From: JBHENC01 sp046262295
GTDB taxonomy: Bacteria; Acidobacteriota; Blastocatellia; Pyrinomonadales; Pyrinomonadaceae
NCBI GenBank assembly: GCA_046262295.1
Contig: JBHENC010000009.1
Location: 62,001-126,000 of the forward strand
Length of the DNA: 64,000 nt
Reading direction: 5' to 3'
Every line of letters starts with the position of its first letter. The stretch's first letter is position 1. Below the pieces are notes generated by a model. That model saw only the letters and a program-made list of their open reading frames with translations. It did not search any database and was not told the DNA's origin. A program made the position numbers and the translations under genes. This document shows positions 24,277 to 32,719 of the stretch, piece by piece.

Positions 24277-26999
24277 ATGAATCACTCTACCCTTCGTCGA
24301 ATTCAATGCAGTCTCTCAAGACGTTCCAAACTCTTCAACGTATCTGTGATGGTAGTATTGCTCGCTGTTCCCCTGTTGTTTGCTGCTTCGCTTCTGCGCA
24401 AGGCAGGCGCGCAAAGGGCGCACGCCGGGGCGATTTCAAATGCTGCACTAAGCTCACTAGGCACAACGTCTATGACGCACAGTCTTACTTTCGCTTACTG
24501 GTCTGTAACTGACGGCTTCAATTCATCCGTCGTGCTCAACAATGCCGGTAATGAACAGCTATCGGTCAGGCCGGTGCTTTACAACCTGAGCGGTCAGCCT
24601 CTGGTGGTTAGTCCTGTAATCCTTGCCACCAGACAGCAGCGCCGCTTCAATATTGCCGAGTGGATTTCGCAAAGCGGCGGCAACGATACATTCAGGCAGG
24701 GCAACCTGATTCTTAACTTCGACGCGCCGGATGCGTCCGGCCTCGGCGCACAAGTAACCGTTGCCGATGCTGCGGCAAGCTTATCCTTCGACGTGCCCGC
24801 CGAGATGCCGATGGGCTTTGTGTCGTCGCGCCTCGAAGGATTGTGGCAATCGGAAGATGAGAATTCAAGGTATAAACTCGTCCTGACCAATACGACCGAT
24901 AACAGCATCCTTGCTCACCTGAACTTCACCGGAGATAAGGGTTCGGCTGCTACTACGGATAAGCTTGACCGAACGCTCGCGCCGCATCAAACAGAGGTGT
25001 ATGATTTGAAAGACCTCAAACTTCGCCACGCAACGGAAGTCGGAAGAATGAATAAGTCGGGCGGCATCAGCATCACGCACACGGGAGAGCCGGGAGCGGT
25101 GCTTGCTTACGGCATGGTCTCTAAGGGCGCAACAGGCTTTTCATCGCACTTTCCCTTCGCTGATCCGGCTGAAAGGAAATCGCAGACCTTAGCCGCCGCG
25201 CACGTGCTGATCGGTAAGCCCGACACGCAGGGCTTTTCGCCCCAGACCTCTTTCACTTCGATGGCGACGCTACGCAATGCTTCGGATGCCGCGATTAAGG
25301 TGACGCCGACAGTGAGCTACACGTCCGGCGGGAAGCCTTATACGGTGGCGCTCTCGACGCTGCGGTTGACGGCGCAGCAGATCGAAACCCTGAATATCGG
25401 AGCGGAGTTGAAACGCGCGGGCGTGCGCGGGACGCTTACCGGAGCCGGACTGACGCTTACGGCGACGGGGCAGCCCGGCGCATTGATTGCGCATCTTTCC
25501 AGCTTCGACCAGACGCGCAACTACGTCTTCGATGTTCCGCTCAAAGACCCGGCAGATATAATGAATCGCTCGGGCAGTTATCCTTGGACGCTGGAGGGCG
25601 AGGCCAATAGCGTTCTTCACGTCCGCAATACGAGCGATCAAAAGGCGCTCTTTACCGTGCAACTGGATTACGAGGGCGGCAGTTACACGCTGCCGATGCA
25701 GGCGGTTGCGCCGCAACAGGAGATTGCGGTGGATATACGCGCGTTGCGTGACTCACAAATCACAGACAGCATCAAACGAGTAATCCCGAAGCAGATTACC
25801 AGCGGACAACTGACGTGGAATTCGTATCGGGCGCAAGCTGTGATCGGGCGGCTGGAAATCTATGACGCGAAGCAGCTGGTTGCCAGCAGTTACAGTTGTC
25901 CGAATTCATGCGAATGCGAACCGAGGACGGAGAGCCTGTGGACTGATCCGGGAGCAGCAAGTGCGCTGATCGGCGAGCAATTCTCAGGGCGAGTGCTGGA
26001 GACGACCAGAGGGTGCTTTGGAGCACAGTACGGCCCTTTCGATGTGACGAGCCAATCCAACTTATGGATTAGTGATACGAGCATCGCTACGATGGGGTGG
26101 ATAGACGGAGCAGGCGCGCATATGAATGCGGTAGGAGTAGGCGAGACGGCTTTGAATGTGGAGTTTCCGAGTGGGCCGCAGCCTGATCAAGACCCCGTTT
26201 GTGTNNNNNNNNNGAGTTTCCGAGTGGGCCGCAGCCTGATCAAGACCCCGTTTGTGTGATGCCATCTACTTACTTCGTGACGATGCCGATTGCTATTGGG
26301 CCGCGAATTAGTTTCATTTCACCAGATCGTAGGCTGGTTGGAACGAGCGCCGGCGGCGCAATCTACGGCAGAGGGTTTACGCCCAGCACAACCGTTCAGG
26401 TTACGGGCTATGGTGTCGGCGTCGCAGGCGTTACATTTAATTCAAATTCTGAGTTGTCAGTGAGCTTTCAGATTACGCCTGATGCTACCGCGGGAAATCA
26501 TGCGGTGACGGTCACGACTGCCGGCTTGGTAAGCAACAGTGTAAACTTTTTCGTGCAAGTGCCTAGAAGCCTTCAACTAGCTATAACTGGTGGTTTAATG
26601 ACTCCTGTGAACGAAGATGTTAGAGATTTGGGAGGACACTTAGTAGCAACAAATCAGTGCGGAGTGTATCGCAACTATGGCTATTACCTACTGGATCAAC
26701 AGGGGCAACGCATCTTCGACCCTTTCACGATTATGGAAGAGTTTGGTGGCTATAATGGTCCCTTCCCGCCGCCTACTGCTAGACTTGGCAACATTGCAGC
26801 AGGCAGCATTGTGCCTGATCTTCAAAATGTAACTTTCCGTTACCCGCGCTGCCTCATTGCCGGTGAGTTTGAAAGTTTCCTCATCGGATACAATGTTCTG
26901 ATTGGTCAAACAATATATAGTTTGAGTACAATCGTCGGTGTTCAGCGGGGCAATGATAATGGTATTCTCAAAGTAGATGCCGAGATCGTCACCCCCTAA
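24277..26999 (+). CDS. Large secreted Ig-like multidomain protein, head of the tip-cassette array (frame interrupted by an assembly gap)
   Basis: AAGGAGG precedes the ATG. A signal/membrane segment lies at residues about 20-40. Three related beta-sandwich modules follow (around 65-135, 325-400 and 450-510). From residue 522 comes the repeated block: VIGRLEIYDAKQLVA, the Cys-rich SCPNSCECEP, and a Big2-like domain (LWISDTSIATMGW to VGVGETALNV) ending FVTMPI. The tip then begins with an IPT/TIG-like domain and ends with about 140 unrecognised residues. As given, the frame is split at nine Ns (26205-26213). The 44 bases at 26161-26204 are repeated exactly at 26214-26257; removing the 53 extra bases rejoins the two frames into one gene of about 889 residues, as in the sister copies. 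Its function is unknown; it is presumably exported or surface-attached. Confidence 0.75.
25840..26290 (+). repeat. Cassette block copy A (398 bp after gap correction)
   Basis: This is the reference copy, inside the head gene. It begins GTGATCGGGCGGCTGG and ends GACGATGCCGAT. It is 451 bp as given, including 53 spurious bases at the gap. Homology to copies B and C stops sharply at both ends. Confidence 0.9.
26205..26213. other. Assembly gap of nine Ns inside a duplicated 44-bp end
   Basis: The same 44 bases (beginning GAGTTTCCGAGTGG) lie on both sides of the Ns. Two contig ends were probably joined without merging their overlap. Confidence 0.95.
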
Positions 27000-27026
27000 G
27001 CGAATAAGTTTTACCTTGAGGAAAAC

Positions 27027-27722
27027 ATGAACAAGACTAAGAAAGTGACAGTCGTTCTTGTAATGGCAATGCTGACAGCCGTGATCATTCATGCTAGCCA
27101 AGTCTCTGCAAGAGTTACAGCTGAAAAGCTCTTCAAAAGACAAGAGACGCAGTCAAATCTCGGCAGTGTAACGACCGCCGACGCGCTGGTGAGAGTACTC
27201 AATGCGGCGAATGTACCCGGGGGCATCGTGGTGGTGTCGCATTGCGATGAGCCGATTAGATATCCCGTAAGGCTAACGGATTCATCGCTACGTGATAAAT
27301 TGAATTCAATCGTATTGGCTGACCACCAATATGTGTGGCAGGAAGAAAACGGGGTTATCAATCTTGTTTACCGCAACGATAATCCACCATTTCTAAATCT
27401 ACACATTGCCCACTTCAAAGCCGAGAACGTAAAGACGGTATATGAGGCTCTTGATCTACTGCTTAGGACTCCCGAAGCGCAGGAAGGAATGCTTAAGCTT
27501 AGCTTAGGCCCTCAATTGCTTCGAGGAGGAATTGGCTACTATGGCCTACCCGCGAGCAATAAGAGCAAGGACAACCAAAAATTCACCGTGAATTGCGCAA
27601 ATGTTACAGTACGTGAAGCGCTCAACGCTATCGCTCGTGCACATGGGCGGGGAGTGTGGGCATATTCACAGGCATACTGTAAGAGAGGAAACTTCTTTTC
27701 CATTGATTTTTTGGCACAGTAA
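27027..27722 (+). CDS. Exported protein with secretin-N/STN-like repeats, partner of tip A
   Basis: The product has 231 residues. The first 28 form a signal peptide or anchor (KKVTVVLVMAMLTAVIIHAS). Two segments, around residues 50-110 and 185-215, have the form of STN/secretin-N-like modules: one containing ADALVRVLNAANVPGGIVV and the other FTVNCANVTVREALNAIARA. Such modules often occur in periplasmic parts of secretins or TonB receptors. Here no channel domain follows. It begins 27 bases after the stop of the head gene, with GAGG upstream, and a strong terminator follows. A role as partner of the tip is inferred from position only. Confidence 0.65.
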   Translation: MNKTKKVTVVLVMAMLTAVIIHASQVSARVTAEKLFKRQETQSNLGSVTTADALVRVLNAANVPGGIVVVSHCDEPIRYPVRLTDSSLRDKLNSIVLADHQYVWQEENGVINLVYRNDNPPFLNLHIAHFKAENVKTVYEALDLLLRTPEAQEGMLKLSLGPQLLRGGIGYYGLPASNKSKDNQKFTVNCANVTVREALNAIARAHGRGVWAYSQAYCKRGNFFSIDFLAQ

Positions 27723-27750
27723 GCATGAAGCGTAATCACCAAATTGGAAA

Positions 27751-27788
27751 AATCGCCCGCGAGTACATTGCATCTCGCGGGCGATTTC
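27751..27788 (+). terminator. Terminator after the partner of tip A
   Basis: AAATCGCCCGCGAG (27751-27764) pairs perfectly with CTCGCGGGCGATTT (27775-27788) over a 10-base loop. It closes the head-gene unit. Confidence 0.85.
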
Positions 27789-27845
27789 ATGTTGCTCTAT
27801 CTATAATAGGTACGGGCGAACTGAAGCTGACAAAATACAATGGCA

Positions 27846-28243
27846 CTTATCAAGCGGCTGGAAATCATCTGCTTCACATTATAGATTTCCAGCTGTTACA
27901 GTTGCCCGAATTCATGCGAATGCGAACCGAGGACGGAGAGCCTGTGGACTGATCCGGGAGCAGCAAGTGCGCTGATCGGCGAGCAATTCACAGGGCGAGT
28001 GCTGGAGACGACCAGAGGGTGCTTTGGAGCACAGTACGGCCCTTTCGATGTGACGAGCCAATCCACCTTGTGGATTAGTGATACGAGCATCGCTACGATG
28101 GGATGGATAGACGGAGCAGGCGCGCATATGAATGCGGTAGGAGTGGGCGAGACGGCTTTGAATGTGGAGTTTCCGAGTGGGCCGCAGCCTGATCAAGACC
28201 CCGTTTGTGTGATGCCATCTACTTACTTCGTGACGATGCCGAT
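27846..28243 (+). repeat. Cassette block copy B, with an internal 26-bp inversion
   Basis: It has the same length (398 bp) as copy A. From 27893 on, about 7 mismatches are seen against A by eye. Bases 27867-27892 are the reverse complement of the corresponding block sequence (22-23 of 26 match C or A when inverted). This creates a hairpin and an in-frame TAG at 27882. Confidence 0.85.
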
Positions 28244-29009
28244 ACAAGTTAGGCCATTTGTACAAATTACGAGCGCAGATATAGGTGAAGATCGTATATC
28301 TGTTACGACTGGTCCCAATGGTGCTTTCGGACAGTTTATCCTTAGTTTGGTTGGTCCTGACGGAACAGTTGATATAGCCAATGTAAATGTGCCGGCTGGC
28401 AATGGAAATTTCAGCTTCAATGTGCCAAACCTGCCTAACAAAACTTTCACGTCCATACGAGGGGTTTTTGTGGTAAACGGTCAAACGGGAACCGGCTCGG
28501 GTGACTATAAGATCACCGTTCTGGGCGATTATTTGAATACTTGTTACAACACTCCGCTTGAAACGGACTTTGATGGTGGAGTTGTGAACGCCGGAACATC
28601 AACAAGTTCTTGTATGTGGTCATCTCTTAACTTCAGATCCAGATTCCTTAATGAAGTGAATGAGAATGGGAGCGGGATTGATAGTGTTGGCGTGGCACTT
28701 CAACTTGAGGCCTTTTGCCAGAACGCTCCTCCTAGCAGCCCGCCTTATAATGGTAAGAGGTATCGTAGACCGACAGACATAAAAACCAGTTGCGGAACCA
28801 CACCGCGTCCTGATGTTTCTCTTGCTCGTGGGCCAAACTCGTCGCTCAGTTGCGGAACACCTCTTTATATTGATGGAATCGGGCGCAGAGTGGTTGAGGA
28901 CAGAGGAGGTAGTGTGGCAACCAACCAACTTGATAATTACAGAGGCGTCGGTGTTGGGGTTTGTTCAGGATGGACTAATCCAACTCGAAAAGTTGTCCAA
29001 CTTTACTAG
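27999..29009 (+). CDS. Headless tip cassette B: Big2-like block plus tip with a 3D/double-psi-barrel-like end
   Basis: The frame is open from 27885 to the stop at 29009 but has no ATG; the first start codon is a GTG at 27999 without a Shine-Dalgarno site, and no signal peptide is coded. The conserved block runs to FVTMPI (28243), then an unrelated tip of about 255 residues begins. The tip has a beta-sandwich, then a Cys-rich part. Its end, CGTPLYIDGIGRRVVEDRGG then QLDNYRG, resembles the 3D domain of peptidoglycan lytic proteins (conserved Asp in ED.GG and D.Y). It is probably a silent cassette that would be expressed only after recombination into the head gene. The stop is followed after 2 bases by the GGAGG of the next gene. 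Confidence 0.6.
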   Translation: MLETTRGCFGAQYGPFDVTSQSTLWISDTSIATMGWIDGAGAHMNAVGVGETALNVEFPSGPQPDQDPVCVMPSTYFVTMPIQVRPFVQITSADIGEDRISVTTGPNGAFGQFILSLVGPDGTVDIANVNVPAGNGNFSFNVPNLPNKTFTSIRGVFVVNGQTGTGSGDYKITVLGDYLNTCYNTPLETDFDGGVVNAGTSTSSCMWSSLNFRSRFLNEVNENGSGIDSVGVALQLEAFCQNAPPSSPPYNGKRYRRPTDIKTSCGTTPRPDVSLARGPNSSLSCGTPLYIDGIGRRVVEDRGGSVATNQLDNYRGVGVGVCSGWTNPTRKVVQLY

Positions 29010-29025
29010 AGGAGGTACATGAACA

Positions 29026-30009
29026 ATGCTGCATAAAAACCGCTTGGTTCTTCTGAGTATCGTACTTGCCACGACGACCTTTGTCGTGGCGGCAATGGTT
29101 AATCGAAATCGCAAAGCGCCTCCTTATGGAGAGCTGGCTGAAAATAGCGGGGAGGGTCATAGTGCGTCTGCTGTTAAATCTCAGAAACGACCGCGCAAAC
29201 CTGCTGCGGACAGCAAGCAAAAACAGGACTTGGTCGTTAGTCAGAACAAAAGTTTCGTCGTATACCACGATGCTTTCGATCCATACAAGCCATCACGTGA
29301 GCCTCTAGTATTTACTGTGGCCGATGCCCGCACCGGGGTTCCTTTTCGTTCCATCCCAGTCCAATGGTCAGCGAGATATATATCGTCCGTTAAATGGGTT
29401 AATGATCGGTATGTTCTAGTGCGTGGCGAAGCCGGTTTTCTTGCTGTTCTTGATGTCGAAGAAAATAGACAAACCCACAATCTGAGTGGTTCCAACTTTG
29501 ACCTTTCACCAGACCAGATGCAGGTTGTGTACAGCTACGATTTCAATCCGCGTTATGGTGAGATTCCGCCTGAATACCAATCAGATTATGTGCTGTTCAG
29601 CTTAATCAAGCGATCACCAGCTTCTGGTCAAGTACAGGATAGGCACGACTCTTCTAACTACAAAGTGATCTATCCTGATCCACTTTCGTGGGGAGAGGCT
29701 GAACGGAGACCCTTTAATAACCTCAATGAGCGTCACCAAATTAAAGGTGGATTTGCTTGGAGGGCAGACGGACGAAATATAGCTTTTGTTGAAAATTACC
29801 GGCAAAGGCTGTGGCTAGTTGTTCTTCAACTAGATGTAAGCAACAACGATGTCGCCGTTAGCTCGCGGAGATTTGAGTTAGGTGCTGAGGCAACTGCTAA
29901 CATCCCGGCACTGATATGGATGCCGAGCGGCATCCACATCAAGGTGAGCGGGAATCAAACGAACTGGTTGGTAAACTTGGATGCAAATACAGTCCAGTCT
30001 ATACCTTAA
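29026..30009 (+). CDS. Signal-anchored beta-propeller-like protein, partner of tip B
   Basis: The product has 327 residues. An N-terminal hydrophobic segment (RLVLLSIVLATTTFVVAAMV) is followed by a Lys/Arg-rich linker and then repeated beta-strand units (SVKWVNDRYVLVRGEAG, FDLSPDQMQVVYS, GFAWRADGRNIAFVEN, LIWMPSGIHIKVSG) of the kind found in WD40/TolB-like propellers. GGAGG at 29011 lies 10 bases before the ATG; the stop of tip B is only 16 bases upstream. It could be an immunity or binding partner, or simply a lodged gene. Confidence 0.65.
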   Translation: MLHKNRLVLLSIVLATTTFVVAAMVNRNRKAPPYGELAENSGEGHSASAVKSQKRPRKPAADSKQKQDLVVSQNKSFVVYHDAFDPYKPSREPLVFTVADARTGVPFRSIPVQWSARYISSVKWVNDRYVLVRGEAGFLAVLDVEENRQTHNLSGSNFDLSPDQMQVVYSYDFNPRYGEIPPEYQSDYVLFSLIKRSPASGQVQDRHDSSNYKVIYPDPLSWGEAERRPFNNLNERHQIKGGFAWRADGRNIAFVENYRQRLWLVVLQLDVSNNDVAVSSRRFELGAEATANIPALIWMPSGIHIKVSGNQTNWLVNLDANTVQSIP

Positions 30010-30060
30010 GCAATTTCATCAAGCAGTTCTTCTGTAAGCTTGCATCAGCTTCAGCTTCAA

Positions 30061-30086
30061 GGCAGATGGGGATACCTCCGTCTGCC
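30061..30086 (+). terminator. Terminator after the partner of tip B
   Basis: GGCAGA pairs with TCTGCC around a 14-base loop that itself can pair (GG.G..CCTCC), followed by TTATTATAT. It lies 52 bases after the stop at 30009. Confidence 0.6.
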
Positions 30087-30130
30087 TTATTATATGTGCA
30101 TCCAGCAATAATCGAAGAAAGAAAATCAGG

Positions 30131-30528
30131 GTGATCGGGCGGTTGGAAATCTATGATGCGAAGCAGATGATTGCCAGCAGTTACAGTTGTCCGAATTCAT
30201 GCGAATGCGAACCGAGGACGGATAGCCTGTGGACTGATCCGGGAGCGGCAAGTGCGCTGATCGACGAGCAATTCTCAGGGCGAGTGCTGGAGACGACCAG
30301 AGGGTGCTTTGGAGCACAGTACGGCCCTTTCGATGTGACGAGCCAATCCAACTTATGGATTAGTGATACGAGCATCGCTACGATGGGATGGATAGACGGA
30401 GCAGGCGCGCATATGAGTGCGGTAGGAGTAGGCGAGACGGCTTTGAATGTGGAGTTTCCGAGTGGGCCGCAGCCTGATCAAGACCCCGTTTGTGTGATGC
30501 CATCTACTTACTTCGTGACGATGCCGAT
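30131..30528 (+). repeat. Cassette block copy C
   Basis: It is 398 bp long and collinear with copy A, with about nine mismatches seen by eye and no indel. The left edge GTGATCGGGCGG and right edge GACGATGCCGAT are the same edges as in the other copies; flanking sequence is unrelated on both sides. Confidence 0.9.
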
Positions 30529-31279
30529 AGCCGTGGTAAGGCTCCGGGCATCAGTGATTAATCCACCAATCGCAAATGATGGGGCGGCTACACTCTCTGG
30601 GCAGCCATTTACCGTTCTAGTTGAAGCACTTAATGCTGATGGTTCGAGAAACACTAACTATAATGGTTCCGTTACAGTAAGCTTCACCGAAGGGCTGTCT
30701 CAAGGGGAGTCTATTTCTCCAGGCACGGTGATGCTTAACCAAGGTGCTGCAACAACGCAGGTAGTGCTTGTTTCCGTTAATGGTGTTGATAAAGGTAAGA
30801 CCCTACTTCTTACGCCAGCAAGCGGCAATCAAGTTGCTGGTTACATAAATGTTTGGTTTTCCGTTACGATGAACCTCGAACGCTGGAGAAATTGCGGATT
30901 TGTTACGTGTCCATTTGATGGCTCGTACAACTGTCAGATGTCTTGTCCTCCATACCAGCGTCCTCAGAATTCTAATCCTTCTACACCTTATGGGCCTAGC
31001 GAGCCAATTGAATTTATCGCTGTCACCTCTAGACGCACGACCAACAATTTAGATGTATGTGACAGCGCCGTGCAGGTCAAGACTTCGAGCGATGGTAGTT
31101 CTCGGTCTACGAAGGTTTTGGAAGTCGGGCCAAGAACAAACGACCCCTATTGGAATAATTCTGGGACACCTAACGGGAATGGCGGATGTATATCTGACCT
31201 GTTAGCAACAAATCTTGGGCTAAATTACAGTTGCAATACAGGGACATTCAACATTTTCTTTAGATTTGGCCCGCAGTAA
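30131..31279 (+). CDS. Headless tip cassette C: Big2-like block plus tip with RlpA/double-psi-barrel-like end
   Basis: The frame is open from 30038 but its only start codon is the GTG that forms the first codon of the repeat block, with no signal peptide and no proper Shine-Dalgarno spacing. After FVTMPI the tip (250 residues) carries an Ig/invasin-like beta-sandwich (about 100 residues), then a Cys/Pro-rich part. Its final segment (AVQVKTSSDGSSRSTKVLEV, later CISDLLATNLGL) has the order of elements of RlpA-type double-psi beta-barrels. That resemblance is by eye and tentative. It is probably a silent alternative C-terminus for the head gene. Confidence 0.6.
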   Translation: MIGRLEIYDAKQMIASSYSCPNSCECEPRTDSLWTDPGAASALIDEQFSGRVLETTRGCFGAQYGPFDVTSQSNLWISDTSIATMGWIDGAGAHMSAVGVGETALNVEFPSGPQPDQDPVCVMPSTYFVTMPIAVVRLRASVINPPIANDGAATLSGQPFTVLVEALNADGSRNTNYNGSVTVSFTEGLSQGESISPGTVMLNQGAATTQVVLVSVNGVDKGKTLLLTPASGNQVAGYINVWFSVTMNLERWRNCGFVTCPFDGSYNCQMSCPPYQRPQNSNPSTPYGPSEPIEFIAVTSRRTTNNLDVCDSAVQVKTSSDGSSRSTKVLEVGPRTNDPYWNNSGTPNGNGGCISDLLATNLGLNYSCNTGTFNIFFRFGPQ

Positions 31280-31309
31280 ATCGGTTAGCTTCAATGCCAA
31301 ACATTAGGT

Positions 31310-31336
31310 GGGGCTGCCTACGCAATGGGCAGCCCC
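31310..31336 (+). terminator. Perfect 9-bp hairpin between tip C and its partner gene
   Basis: GGGGCTGCC (31310-31318) pairs with GGCAGCCCC (31328-31336). No T-run follows, so it may be a pause, attenuator or processing site rather than a full terminator. The partner gene starts 24 bases later. Confidence 0.55.
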
Positions 31337-31360
31337 AGAGCAAAGACAGGAAGGTGTTAT

Positions 31361-32425
31361 ATGGTAGCTAAAAATTCCCACCTCAAACAAAAGAACTTAT
31401 TGATTAGCATTTCTATCATATGCTTAGTCTTATTAATCGCGCTGGTTTTTGTTGTGGCAATGCCTACACAGCAAAGTAGATTAACAAGTAATCTAAGTAG
31501 CACTAGGCTTGACCAAGATAAAATCCAGAGCGGAACAGAGTTTGATCCTTATAAATATCTTCCTGTCGGTTCAACAATTACTAATCCCAACAAAGATGTA
31601 GTGTTCGCTGACCTTGATGGGGATAAGAGGCATGAAGTGATAATCTTCTACGGCATTAGTAACACTAATATGAGTCCTAGTGTCGGTCTTCTGGTACTAA
31701 AGCTAGACGGCACAGAATACAGCAAACAATGGGAAAAGATTTATGACTTTGGAGTGTTCGGTGAACCAAGTGGAGTCTATGATTTGAATGGGAACGGGAA
31801 ACCGCAAATTATTGTCTACCGAATAATCGGTGCTAGTTGTCCTGGTAAATTGGACATTTATGAATCTCACAAAGGCAAAATCGAGCCTATCACAGGCGCA
31901 TGGGCTAATGATAGCGGTCAGTGTCAATCCGTAGAGATCAAGGACCTGGATAATGACGGACACTCGGAAATCATTGTCAAGGTTCAAAACTATGGAGTCA
32001 ACCCCGATATATATCGTTGGGATCGAACGCAGTACGTCAAAAGTAATGATAAGTTTCCACAATACTACGATAATGATCTTGCGAAATTAATTCAGGAAAT
32101 CTACGCCAAGGAAGAAGTACCGGCAGCAGACAGAGTAATGTGGTGCAAACAGGCTGTCGAGATTTACTTGCTTCAGCACCGTTATACCGAAGCTATCCAG
32201 CTTTGTAACGAGACGATACGGATAATTGATGATCCTAAACTGACAATACCCAATAGAATTATCAGAAAAGAGGATTCACCTGAAGAAAAAGCGCAAATCA
32301 TAACATCATTTGAAAGGGAAAAGGCAGAAGAGAAAGCAAAAATTCATCGTTTACTTGGGAACATCTACAAGGCTAGCGGAGACACTCGGCAAACGGAGAG
32401 TCAATATTTAGAAGCGCAACATTAA
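31361..32425 (+). CDS. Membrane-anchored FG-GAP/VCBS-like repeat protein with TPR-like tail, partner of tip C
   Basis: The product has about 354 residues. An N-terminal membrane segment (LLISISIICLVLLIALVFVV) is followed by three Asp-rich calcium-type motifs: FADLDGDKRHEVIIF, VYDLNGNGKPQIIVY and IKDLDNDGHSEIIVKV. These are typical of FG-GAP/VCBS propeller repeats. The last 120 residues are helical and TPR-like (VEIYLLQHRYTEAIQLC). AGGAAGG lies before the ATG at 31361; an earlier in-frame ATG at 31325 falls inside the hairpin and is unlikely. The gene is clearly AT-rich compared with the chromosome around it. Confidence 0.65.
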   Translation: MVAKNSHLKQKNLLISISIICLVLLIALVFVVAMPTQQSRLTSNLSSTRLDQDKIQSGTEFDPYKYLPVGSTITNPNKDVVFADLDGDKRHEVIIFYGISNTNMSPSVGLLVLKLDGTEYSKQWEKIYDFGVFGEPSGVYDLNGNGKPQIIVYRIIGASCPGKLDIYESHKGKIEPITGAWANDSGQCQSVEIKDLDNDGHSEIIVKVQNYGVNPDIYRWDRTQYVKSNDKFPQYYDNDLAKLIQEIYAKEEVPAADRVMWCKQAVEIYLLQHRYTEAIQLCNETIRIIDDPKLTIPNRIIRKEDSPEEKAQIITSFEREKAEEKAKIHRLLGNIYKASGDTRQTESQYLEAQH

Positions 32426-32444
32426 AGACAATTTGTCCCACAAC

Positions 32445-32665
32445 GGAGCACGCTCTGATCCCTTCGATGTGACGAGCCAATCCAACTTATGGATTAGTGA
32501 TACGAGCATCGCTTTGATGGGATGGATAGACGGAGCAGGCGCGCACATGAGTGCGGTGGGAGTCGGCGAGACGGCTTTGAATGTGGAGTTTCCGAGTGGG
32601 CCGCAGCCCGATCCATGAAGTATTTGTCCGATGCCCGCTACCTACTTCGTGACGATGCCGATTGC
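32445..32665 (+). pseudogene. Decayed cassette block copy D, tip lost
   Basis: From GGAGCAC at 32445 the sequence follows the second half of the block (the Big2-like domain, DPFDVTSQSNLWISDTSIAL). It keeps frame and length to the end of FVTMPIA, but an in-frame TGA at about 32616 cuts it and several changes precede TTTGTCCGATGCC. Only about 10 codons of unrelated sequence remain after the block before a TAG near 32696. It is the last copy of the array. Confidence 0.75.
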
Positions 32666-32719
32666 TACCTCACCGGTAAGGTTCACTAGAGCTTAGCTAT
32701 TCAATTAGCACGCGGAGAA

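Noticed and set aside
26199..26999. Right-hand frame after the Ns considered as a separate gene
   Set aside because: Removing the duplicated 44 bases and the Ns fuses it in frame with the gene at 24277, in agreement with copies B and C.
27027..27722. Partner proteins called as proven immunity proteins
   Set aside because: No homology to known immunity families is visible and tip A shows no toxin motif; position alone is not enough, so the role is kept as inference.
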